From an uncultured Streptococcus sp. (GTDB lineage: Bacteria; Bacillota; Bacilli; Lactobacillales; Streptococcaceae), in NCBI RefSeq assembly GCF_905372115.1, contig NZ_CAJPNR010000015.1, positions 1 to 44,245 on the forward strand: 44,245 nucleotides of DNA, given 5' to 3'. The notes under the pieces are model-generated. The model made no database searches, was not told the origin of the DNA, and saw nothing but the letters and a program-made list of their open reading frames with translations. This document shows positions 14,891 to 21,908 of the stretch, piece after piece. Both the position numbers and the translations under genes were made by a program. Within the stretch, counting starts at the first letter, position 1; each line of letters opens with the position of its first letter.

Positions 14891-16840
14891 GTGGCAAAAA
14901 AGGAAATCAATATTAACAATTATAATGACGATGCCATTCAGGTATTAGAAGGGTTGGATGCAGTCCGCAAACGTCCGGGTATGTATATCGGATCGACCGA
15001 CGGAGCTGGACTCCACCATTTGGTCTGGGAAATTGTGGACAATGCTGTCGATGAAGCCCTGTCTGGCTTCGGTGACCGGATCGATGTGACTATCAACAAG
15101 GACGGCAGTCTGACCGTCGCAGACCACGGACGCGGGATGCCAGTTGGCAAGCACGCCATGGGTATTCCCACGGTTGAGGTTATCTTCACCGTTCTCCACG
15201 CTGGCGGTAAGTTCGGCCAAGGTGGCTATAAGACCTCGGGCGGTCTCCACGGTGTAGGTTCCTCTGTTGTCAATGCCCTGTCCAGCTGGCTGGAAGTGGA
15301 AATCACGCGGGATGGAACTGTTTACAAGCAGCGCTTTGAAAATGGCGGAAAACCAGTCACTACGCTCAAGAAAATCGGCACTGCACCTAAGTCCAAGTCT
15401 GGGACCAAAGTGACCTTCATGCCAGACGATACGATTTTTTCAACGACGGACTTCAAGTACAACACTATTGCTGAGCGGCTTAAGGAATCAGCCTTCCTGC
15501 TCAAGAATGTCCGCTTGTCACTGACCGATGCGAGGACTGGCGAAGAAGTAGAGTTCCACTATGAGAACGGGGTTGAAGACTTTGTCAGCTATCTCAATGA
15601 AGACAAGGAAACCCTGACTCCTGTCCTCTATTTCGAGGGCGAGGAGAGCGGCTTCCAAGTTCAGGTGGCCCTCCAGTACAACGACGGCTATGCCGATAAT
15701 ATCCTGTCTTTTGTCAATAATGTCCGCACTAAGGACGGCGGTACCCACGAGACGGGGCTCAAGACTGCAATTACCAAGGCCATGAACGACTATGCCAGAA
15801 AGACCGGCCTGCTCAAGGAAAAGGACAAGAATCTGGAAGGATCAGACTACCGTGAAGGTTTGGCTGCTGTCCTGTCCATCCTGGTCCCTGAGGCGCACCT
15901 GCAGTTTGAAGGCCAGACCAAGGACAAGCTGGGCAGTCCTTTGGCTCGTCCGGCCGTGGACTCCATCGTCTCTGACAAGCTGACCTTCTTCCTCTTGGAA
16001 AATGGCGAGCTGGCATCTAACCTCATCCGCAAGGCCATCAAGGCCAGAGATGCCAGGGAAGCGGCCCGCAAGGCGCGTGACGAAAGCCGGAACGGCAAGA
16101 AGAATAAGAAAGATAAGGGCTTGCTCTCAGGTAAGCTGACTCCAGCCCAGTCCAAGAATCCAGCCAAGAACGAACTCTATCTGGTCGAGGGAGATTCTGC
16201 CGGTGGGTCTGCTAAGCAAGGCCGTGACCGTAAGTTCCAAGCCATCCTGCCCTTGCGCGGTAAGGTTATCAATACCGCCAAGGCTAAGATGGCTGATATT
16301 CTCAAGAACGAAGAAATCAACACTATGATTTACACGATTGGAGCGGGTGTTGGGACAGACTTTACTCTTGAGGATGCCAACTATGACAAGATCATCATCA
16401 TGACCGATGCGGACACCGACGGTGCCCATATCCAGACCTTGCTGCTGACCTTTTTCTATCGCTATATGCGCCCGCTGGTCGAGGCTGGCCGCGTCTATAT
16501 CGCCCTGCCGCCTCTCTACAAGATGTCCAAGGGCAAGGGCAAGAACGAAGTCGTCGAGTATGCCTGGACCGATGGCGAGCTGGATGACCTGCGCCGCAAG
16601 TTTGGCAAGGGAGCCCTGCTTCAGCGCTACAAGGGGCTCGGTGAAATGAACGCTGATCAGCTTTGGGAGACGACCATGAATCCCGACACCCGCACCCTCA
16701 TCCGTGTCACCATCGAAGACCTGGCCCGCGCCGAACGCCGTGTCAATGTCCTCATGGGCGACAAGGTCGAACCACGCCGCAAGTGGATTGAGGATAACGT
16801 TAAGTTTACGCTTGAGGAGAGTGGGGAGATGGTGTTTTAG
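14891..16840 (+). CDS. parE: DNA topoisomerase IV subunit B
   Basis: ParE is the ATPase subunit of topoisomerase IV, which unlinks daughter chromosomes; it pairs with ParC. The 649 residues hold the GHKL ATPase domain (EIVDNAVDEALSG and GGLHGVGSSVVNAL in the first 130 residues), the transducer domain, and the TOPRIM region with EGDSAGGSAKQGRD, PLRGKVINTAKAK and DADTDGAHIQTLLL. The start is GTG with TAGGAGG seven bases upstream. Unusually for the window, codon use is noticeably GC-richer (many third-position C and G), and the AT-rich gene that follows makes the boundary sharp. parC lies 5 kb downstream, beyond an accessory islet. Confidence 0.96.
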   Translation: MAKKEININNYNDDAIQVLEGLDAVRKRPGMYIGSTDGAGLHHLVWEIVDNAVDEALSGFGDRIDVTINKDGSLTVADHGRGMPVGKHAMGIPTVEVIFTVLHAGGKFGQGGYKTSGGLHGVGSSVVNALSSWLEVEITRDGTVYKQRFENGGKPVTTLKKIGTAPKSKSGTKVTFMPDDTIFSTTDFKYNTIAERLKESAFLLKNVRLSLTDARTGEEVEFHYENGVEDFVSYLNEDKETLTPVLYFEGEESGFQVQVALQYNDGYADNILSFVNNVRTKDGGTHETGLKTAITKAMNDYARKTGLLKEKDKNLEGSDYREGLAAVLSILVPEAHLQFEGQTKDKLGSPLARPAVDSIVSDKLTFFLLENGELASNLIRKAIKARDAREAARKARDESRNGKKNKKDKGLLSGKLTPAQSKNPAKNELYLVEGDSAGGSAKQGRDRKFQAILPLRGKVINTAKAKMADILKNEEINTMIYTIGAGVGTDFTLEDANYDKIIIMTDADTDGAHIQTLLLTFFYRYMRPLVEAGRVYIALPPLYKMSKGKGKNEVVEYAWTDGELDDLRRKFGKGALLQRYKGLGEMNADQLWETTMNPDTRTLIRVTIEDLARAERRVNVLMGDKVEPRRKWIEDNVKFTLEESGEMVF

Positions 16841-16856
16841 GGGGATATAGCAAAGT

Positions 16857-17963
16857 ATGTTTATAGCAATACAAAATGTTCAGCAAAATAATTTACAAAT
16901 ATCACAAGAGTGGTGGTGGGTAGTATTTGCTCTGATAATGACTACGATTTTGGGACCGATTATAGTACATAGTTTAAAAAATAGATTTGACAATGCAAAA
17001 AAGATAGATATAATTGGAAATAGTATTTTAAACATAAATAACAGAACCGGAGTGCCTGAACTGGCAACTTCTGGACAACAATTATATTCAAATTTTATAT
17101 TAAACACTCTAACTGTAGAAAATAAAAGAAGTGCTAATCAATCAGTAACAGAAATTGAATTATATAATATCAGGAAAAGCAAAAATGATTTTCAAGATAT
17201 TCAATACGATGGTGGTTTTTTTGAAAAAAGCCAAAAATTTGTACTCCTAGCTTATAATAACGGAACTGAAGAAGCGATACTAAACCAATATACTATTAAG
17301 TTTATTAGGCGTGAGAAAGACACTTTTAAAGAAATCTACGAAACAGAGAAAGTTCTACAAAAACCCTTGATGTTAAAATCTGGAGATATTAAGAGTTTAA
17401 TCATATATTCATTCGAGGAGTTTATTTCTGAATTCGAACGAAACAGCCAGTTAGAATTTATAAATGTTTTAGTTTTTGATAACAATGGAAAAAATATTCC
17501 AGAATTGATATTAGCTTTAGACTTCAATAGAAAAGAAAAGAGATTTCATGTTGGTCAACGAGGTGCTGCTGGTTCCAGGATTGGCGAGGTTCCATTGATT
17601 AATTTGCTTGAAGATACCAAACAAAAATCTGTTGCTTGCTCCCAACGATTAACTCCTGGCGCTAATGATGTTAAGTTTTCCATTTTAGTCGATAGAAGTT
17701 GTAAATTGAAGTATAATGTAGCTGTTAAATGTGGTAAGAAAATAATAAAGGATAAACAAAAATATTCTATAGATATTCGAGTTCCTGTGTATAAACAGGA
17801 AAGGGGGACTCTTTTTGGTGATTTTTATACATTCTTATTTAAAATGAATCATGCATTAAATGATGATATTGATTATAATAAAGATCTAATCAATACTTTA
17901 AATAGCGATTTAATTTATGATAAATATTATGCTGCTAGAACCTTTGCTAACGCAAAAATATAG
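16857..17963 (+). CDS. Unknown membrane-anchored protein, islet gene
   Basis: A 368-residue protein I do not recognise. Residues 20-40 (WWWVVFALIMTTILGPIIVH) form one membrane helix near the N-terminus, followed by a basic stretch (LKNRFDNAKK) that predicts a cytoplasmic C-terminal body. The body is rich in alternating polar and aliphatic residues typical of beta structure, with hydrophobic strands such as FVLLAYNNGTEEAILNQYTIKFI and EFINVLVFDNNGKNIPELIL. Four cysteines (two near 264 and 286, two near 296) are too scattered to call a metal site. It is markedly AT-rich beside GC-rich parE, suggesting transfer. AGGGGG lies 11 bases before the ATG, a weak spacing; read-through from parE is possible. 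Function unknown. Confidence 0.72.
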   Translation: MFIAIQNVQQNNLQISQEWWWVVFALIMTTILGPIIVHSLKNRFDNAKKIDIIGNSILNINNRTGVPELATSGQQLYSNFILNTLTVENKRSANQSVTEIELYNIRKSKNDFQDIQYDGGFFEKSQKFVLLAYNNGTEEAILNQYTIKFIRREKDTFKEIYETEKVLQKPLMLKSGDIKSLIIYSFEEFISEFERNSQLEFINVLVFDNNGKNIPELILALDFNRKEKRFHVGQRGAAGSRIGEVPLINLLEDTKQKSVACSQRLTPGANDVKFSILVDRSCKLKYNVAVKCGKKIIKDKQKYSIDIRVPVYKQERGTLFGDFYTFLFKMNHALNDDIDYNKDLINTLNSDLIYDKYYAARTFANAKI

Positions 17964-18000
17964 TTAGCACTGTGATGAATGCTGCCATAGCATACAACAA

Positions 18001-18115
18001 ACACCTCACCAGATTTTCTGACAAACTCGCCAGAGCTTAAGTGAGACCGTCAGATTTTCTGACGAAGTGTTTTGGGGCAAATTCTGTTTGGCAGAAAATC
18101 TGGCGAGTGTTTTTT
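18001..18115 (+). repeat. Nested inverted repeats, probable terminator of the unknown gene
   Basis: An 11-base core CAGATTTTCTG occurs at 18010-18020 and 18051-18061 and inverted as CAGAAAATCTG at 18092-18102. The first copy and its flanks pair with the third over about 21 of 24 positions. ACTCGCCAGA (18025-18034) pairs perfectly with TCTGGCGAGT (18099-18108), which is followed by GTTTTTT. The middle copy forms its own hairpin CGTCAG-ATTTT-CTGACG (18048-18064). Several exclusive folds are thus possible. Together with the hairpin at 18167 it fills most of the 277 bases between the two genes. Confidence 0.6.
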
Positions 18116-18166
18116 GAGTAAAAGACGAACGTTTGTTTTTCTGGCAAGTAGTTTTAAAGCAAAAAA

Positions 18167-18191
18167 CCTTTTCAGAAAATCAGAAAAGGTA
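18167..18191 (-). terminator. Hairpin before the DUF6261-like gene
   Basis: ACCTTTTC and GAAAAGGT form an 8-bp stem with a 9-base loop; on the minus strand a T6 run follows. The left part also matches 12 of 15 positions of a CodY box (CCTTTTCAGAAAATC). No minus-strand gene ends here, so its role is unclear. Confidence 0.35.
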
Positions 18192-18240
18192 AAAAGGGAA
18201 TTAAAGTTAAAATAAATAAAAAATTTAGGAGATTATAAAA

Positions 18241-18990
18241 ATGAAAAAAATTTATGGAATTACTAGTGTAGATGTTCAGACTTTGGAAAACAACGAATTT
18301 TTCCAGCTCATGTCCGAGAGTCGGAGCGAGGTTGCGGCATTTATCAAGGAAAATAAGGTGGACGGCATTTACACGACCAAGCTGGATGAGATGGACAAAC
18401 TTCTGGAACAGTTGCAGGGCGGGCTTCATCAGACCAAGTCCAGTAAGCTGGTGGCTAGTCTGGATCAGGCTGACCGCGAGCGTGATGATGCCTTGGGCAC
18501 GCTCCAATCTTTAGTTCGGGCCTTTGCACGGGTCAAGGATGTAGCGACCAAGGAAGCTTATGAGACCCTGTCTCAGCTTCTGAAAAACTACACCGGCCTA
18601 GCTGTAACTAGCTTGGAAAAGGAGACCGAGGGCATCAACCACCTACTCCAAGAGCTGAAAAAGCCGGCCTACCAGACAGCACTGGCTAAGCTCCATCTGG
18701 AAGCCCATGTCGACAGTCTGGCAGCTGCTCAGAAGGCTTTTGAAAAGGTCTACAAGGAGCGACTAACTGAGCTTAAGGGCAAGACACCGAGCCAGAATAA
18801 GAACGTCCGCCTCAAGCTGCAAGAAATCTATGATTTTCTAGTGGATTTCACTGTAATCATCGCCTACGCTTATGCTGAAAGAACTCATGTGGTCAATCTC
18901 CGCGACCACCTCAACACTATCCGCAGCCGCTACAAAAAACGAAAACCAGCTAAGAAGGTGAAAGAAGAAGTGGTGGCGGAGGCGAAGTAG
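18241..18990 (+). CDS. Helical protein resembling DUF6261, upstream of fic
   Basis: A 249-residue, almost wholly helical soluble protein with heptad-like stretches (for example KLDEMDKLLEQLQGG near 40-60 and LAAAQKAFEKVYKERLTELKG near 160-180) and a very basic tail (RSRYKKRKPAKKVKEE). It resembles the uncharacterised DUF6261 family, a comparison made from memory. AGGAGA lies upstream. It ends 26 bases before a Fic gene, so the two are probably one operon; it could be a structural partner, regulator or substrate of the Fic enzyme, which is inference. Codon use resembles the host genes, unlike the AT-rich gene before it. Confidence 0.6.
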   Translation: MKKIYGITSVDVQTLENNEFFQLMSESRSEVAAFIKENKVDGIYTTKLDEMDKLLEQLQGGLHQTKSSKLVASLDQADRERDDALGTLQSLVRAFARVKDVATKEAYETLSQLLKNYTGLAVTSLEKETEGINHLLQELKKPAYQTALAKLHLEAHVDSLAAAQKAFEKVYKERLTELKGKTPSQNKNVRLKLQEIYDFLVDFTVIIAYAYAERTHVVNLRDHLNTIRSRYKKRKPAKKVKEEVVAEAK

Positions 18991-19016
18991 CAACTTCTGA
19001 CGAAAGGAGAAAGCCA

Positions 19017-19622
19017 ATGACGCTTGACAATAAACTGGGTCTGACAGATTCGCTTGAACTAGCCAAGATGGAAGAGAAAATCAGCAAGACCCGAGCTAAA
19101 GAGCTTTTTGAAGAGCAGCTTCTGGACGATAAAGCAGCTGGAACTTACGCTACTCTGGCCTTTATTCATAGGTTCTTGTTTGAAGAAATCTATGACTTCG
19201 CTGGCCAGATTCGGACAGTCAATCTCTCCAAAGGGAATGTTCGCTTTGCTCCTGTCATGTATCTGGCAACTTCCTTGGAAAATATCGACCGCATGCCTCA
19301 GCAGACCTTTGATCAGATTGTCGAAAAGTATGTGGAGCTAAATATTGCCCATCCTTTCCGCGAGGGAAATGGCAGAAGCATGAGGCTTTGGCTGGACCAC
19401 CTAATCAAGGCTGAGCTGGGGCAAGTCGTGGACTGGTCTCAAGTCGACAAGGAAGATTACCTCCTAGCTATGGAGCGCAGCCCCATTCGAGACACAGAAA
19501 TCAAGCACGTCCTCAAGCAAGCCCTCACAAAGGACATTCATAACCGCAACCTCTACATGAAGGGCGTAGACCATAGTTACTACTATGAAGGCTATAGCCT
19601 ATATAAAGCTGAGGACTTGTGA
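19017..19622 (+). CDS. fic: Fic-domain adenylyltransferase, class III (C-terminal inhibitory helix)
   Basis: Fic enzymes transfer a nucleotide monophosphate, usually AMP, to a hydroxyl on a target protein. The full active motif HPFREGNGRSMR lies at residues 112-123, with catalytic H112, the acidic E116 and the phosphate-binding GNGR. The C-terminus carries SYYYEG at 187-192, matching the inhibitory [S/T]xxxE[G/N] motif (E191). Its position after the Fic core defines class III, like the Neisseria NmFic type, with a similar length of about 200. The enzyme is therefore expected to be autoinhibited and active only when the helix is displaced. AAAGGAG precedes the ATG. It follows a helical protein of unknown role and precedes a GNAT gene. 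Confidence 0.88.
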   Translation: MTLDNKLGLTDSLELAKMEEKISKTRAKELFEEQLLDDKAAGTYATLAFIHRFLFEEIYDFAGQIRTVNLSKGNVRFAPVMYLATSLENIDRMPQQTFDQIVEKYVELNIAHPFREGNGRSMRLWLDHLIKAELGQVVDWSQVDKEDYLLAMERSPIRDTEIKHVLKQALTKDIHNRNLYMKGVDHSYYYEGYSLYKAEDL

Positions 19623-19651
19623 GGTAAGATAGTTTGCAGAGGAGTGATTAG

Positions 19652-20188
19652 ATGACAATGCTTGAAACAGACCGTCTCATCCTACGAGACTTCCAGGAAT
19701 CTGATTTGTCGGCTTTGATTGCTTTGAATCAGGATCCGGAGGTCATGCAGTATTTCCCGAAGCCATATAGTCAAGCGGAGTCCTTGCGCCTTTATCAGGG
19801 CATTCAAGATGAAGTTACGGCTTATGGCTACAGTCTTTGGGCTGTTGAAGAAAAGGACAGTCAGGAGTTTATCGGCTTGGTAGGTCTGCACCATTCGGAT
19901 TTACGAATTTTTGCTGGAAAAGAAGCTGTAGAAATCGGCTGGCGTCTGCGAAAAGAGTTTTGGAATCGTGGTTATGCGACGGAGGCCGCCCAAGCCTGTC
20001 TAGACTTTGCTTTTCAGCAAGCTGTTTTGTCAGAAGTTTACTCTTTTACATCCTTACTCAATCACCCTTCGCAGAAAGTCATGCAAAAGCTAGGCATGGA
20101 ATTTGTCAAAGAATTCGATAATGAAAAAGTTCCAGCTGACAGTCCACTTTATAGACATGTCCTCTACAGAATCAAGAGTTTCCACTAA
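19652..20188 (+). CDS. GNAT acetyltransferase, RimJ/RimL type
   Basis: A 178-residue N-acetyltransferase. It begins LETDRLILRDFQESDL, the typical RimJ/RimL opening, and has the acetyl-CoA site as IGWRLRKEFWNRGYATEAAQACLDFAF at about 90-120 and the late NHPSQKVMQKLGMEFVKEF segment. It would acetylate an amine on a protein or small molecule; the substrate cannot be read from the sequence. GAGGAG lies nine bases upstream. It sits 29 bases after fic and 16 bases before an ANT(6)-like gene, suggesting co-transcription. Confidence 0.85.
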   Translation: MTMLETDRLILRDFQESDLSALIALNQDPEVMQYFPKPYSQAESLRLYQGIQDEVTAYGYSLWAVEEKDSQEFIGLVGLHHSDLRIFAGKEAVEIGWRLRKEFWNRGYATEAAQACLDFAFQQAVLSEVYSFTSLLNHPSQKVMQKLGMEFVKEFDNEKVPADSPLYRHVLYRIKSFH

Positions 20189-20204
20189 AAAGGTAGGTAT
20201 TCCC

Positions 20205-21017
20205 ATGAGAACTGAAACCGAGATGTTTAATGTGATTTTGCAAACCGCAAAAGCGCTACAGGTCGAGGCTGTTGCTATGTCCGGCTCGCGGACAAACCCA
20301 AATGCTCCCAGGGACGAGTTCCAAGACTATGATGTAGTCTACATTGTAGAGGATTTGGATGGTCTGGTGGCTGACCTGACTTGGTTGGAAAAGTTTGGCA
20401 AGCGCATGATTGAGCAGCATGTCCTAGTAGACCATCGACGCCTCTATCTCATGCTCTTTGAAGATGGCAATCGGATAGATTTGACCCTTTGTCCTAAGGA
20501 GCACATCGAAGAGTGGGTGGATAGCGAAGCGGATTTCACGGTTCTGGATGACCCGCAGGGACTGTTTTCTCCTTATACACCAACACCTAAGCGTTATTGG
20601 ACCGCACCCGCCAGTGCAACTGACTTTGATAAATCCTGCAATGAATTCTGGTGGGTCTCAGCTTATGTGGTCAAGGGCATTCATCGAAATCACCTGGTCT
20701 ATGCGACGGATCATCTGTATGGAATCTGTCAGCAAGAATTGCTCAAGCTCTTAGCTTGGCAAGTTGCAGCAGATAAGGGGACGGTTGATGTTGGCAAGAA
20801 CTACAAATACCTCTTTCAGTATTTGCCTACTGAGAAAGAGAAAGAATTTACAGCCTTGCTTGACTTTTCTGACCAGAAAAGCCTCACTAAGTCTCTCTTG
20901 GCTACCATGGATTTTTTCCACAAAGAAGCCCAAGATTTCTCTCTCAAAACAGGCTTCCACTATGACAAAGCAACCGCAGAGAAGATGATTGAGTATGCTG
21001 AGGAGAAGTTGAAATAG
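20205..21017 (+). CDS. Aminoglycoside 6-adenylyltransferase-like protein, ANT(6)/AadK family
   Basis: A 270-residue nucleotidyltransferase of the streptomycin adenylyltransferase family. The catalytic motif GSRTNPNAPRDEFQDYD lies at about residues 26-42, with the last D and the preceding one matching the metal-binding pair, and the third acidic element is LFEDGNRIDLTL at about 85-96. CNEFWWVSAYVVKG and GKNYKYLFQYLP further match ANT(6) enzymes, which inactivate streptomycin with ATP. The start at 20205 has AGGTAGG upstream; the longer frame from 20103 overlaps the GNAT gene and is rejected. Chromosomal AadK-like members exist in Bacillus, so resistance, or a housekeeping role, is possible. 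Confidence 0.82.
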   Translation: MRTETEMFNVILQTAKALQVEAVAMSGSRTNPNAPRDEFQDYDVVYIVEDLDGLVADLTWLEKFGKRMIEQHVLVDHRRLYLMLFEDGNRIDLTLCPKEHIEEWVDSEADFTVLDDPQGLFSPYTPTPKRYWTAPASATDFDKSCNEFWWVSAYVVKGIHRNHLVYATDHLYGICQQELLKLLAWQVAADKGTVDVGKNYKYLFQYLPTEKEKEFTALLDFSDQKSLTKSLLATMDFFHKEAQDFSLKTGFHYDKATAEKMIEYAEEKLK

Positions 21018-21081
21018 TTTCAGAGACACTTGCAAGATGAACAAAATCTTTGGTTAATAATAGTTATTGAGGTGAAATAGT

Positions 21082-21573
21082 ATGTTGGATTTTATGTTTG
21101 GAATATTTGCTATGTTATTCCCATTTCTTCCGATTGTGTCCATAATCTTATCAATATATATTGCCTTACAAAATAATAAACTTGGCAAAAGATTTTATGG
21201 TTTATTTTTTCCTGTGATTATTAGCATATGTAATATTTGGTTGTTTCCCATAGATCGGACAGATATGTTTCACGATGCTTTAAGGTTTTATTTTTTTCTA
21301 ATTGATTTTTGTTTACCTATGCTTATTTCTTCCACGCTCTATCACTCAATACGCTTATATTATTTATACAAATCAATCAAGTGGAGAGTCTTCCCTATAA
21401 GTATCTGTTATTTATTCGGTTTAATTTTTCATTATCTTAATACAATGCATTGGGAGGAGCTATTTCGAGGGCAAAAGTTTGTATTTGATATCTTGCTGAT
21501 ATCAACTGCTATAATTTCTTATTTACCTTGTCTATATTTGTACATACTTCAAAGAAGAAAGAACAATCCATAG
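21082..21573 (+). CDS. Small polytopic membrane protein, unknown
   Basis: A 163-residue protein with about five membrane helices (residues 5-28, 40-55, 66-85, 98-118 and 132-155) and a basic C-terminus (LQRRKNNP). It is strikingly AT-rich compared with the genes on both sides, like the orphan at 16857, and may have arrived with it. GAGGTGA lies seven bases before the ATG. No family recognised and no catalytic motif visible. Confidence 0.62.
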   Translation: MLDFMFGIFAMLFPFLPIVSIILSIYIALQNNKLGKRFYGLFFPVIISICNIWLFPIDRTDMFHDALRFYFFLIDFCLPMLISSTLYHSIRLYYLYKSIKWRVFPISICYLFGLIFHYLNTMHWEELFRGQKFVFDILLISTAIISYLPCLYLYILQRRKNNP

Positions 21574-21908
21574 GGAATAGTTGCATTTGCTTAATCTAAA
21601 TAAGTGTTTGTGAATGACTTAAATAGTATCTAAAAATATTTTTCTTAAGTACCAATTTTAATGTAAAAATCTACTCCACATTCTTTGAAAGGAGTTGAAC
21701 ACGCCCTAAATGATGTGTGAAAACTCCTTCCCCACCATTTAACAACGTATTTAAACTACAGAAAGGATAGTTTGGTTACTTATAGTAACTGAACACGGGA
21801 CTAAGACTTAGGAAAAAAGGTAAATCGCTTAAGGTTCATCGAACCCTGCATCGATTTTCTATTTTTCTACAGAGATTTTCTGCAAGCCGAAACGTCCCTT
21901 TGTATCTT
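21574..21908 (+). promoter_or_regulatory. Structured leader region upstream of parC
   Basis: These 335 bases hold no convincing gene. GGAGT at 21691-21695 can pair with either ACTCC upstream (21673-21677) or ACTCC downstream (21723-21727), mutually exclusive pairings. A 10-bp hairpin with two wobble pairs spans 21770-21794 (GTTTGGTTAC, loop TTATA, GTAACTGAAC). Smaller stems follow: GGTTC-ATC-GAACC (21833-21845) and CAGA-GATTT-TCTG just before the gene. GGGAC (21798-21802) and GTCCC (21894-21898) could close the whole. No clear -10/-35 pair and no ribosome site before parC were found. Confidence 0.4.

Noticed and set aside
21687..21742. Ten-codon leader peptide MMCENSFPTI before parC
   Set aside because: The only Shine-Dalgarno-like element is 15 bases from the ATG and codons show no regulatory run such as repeated rare or single amino acids.
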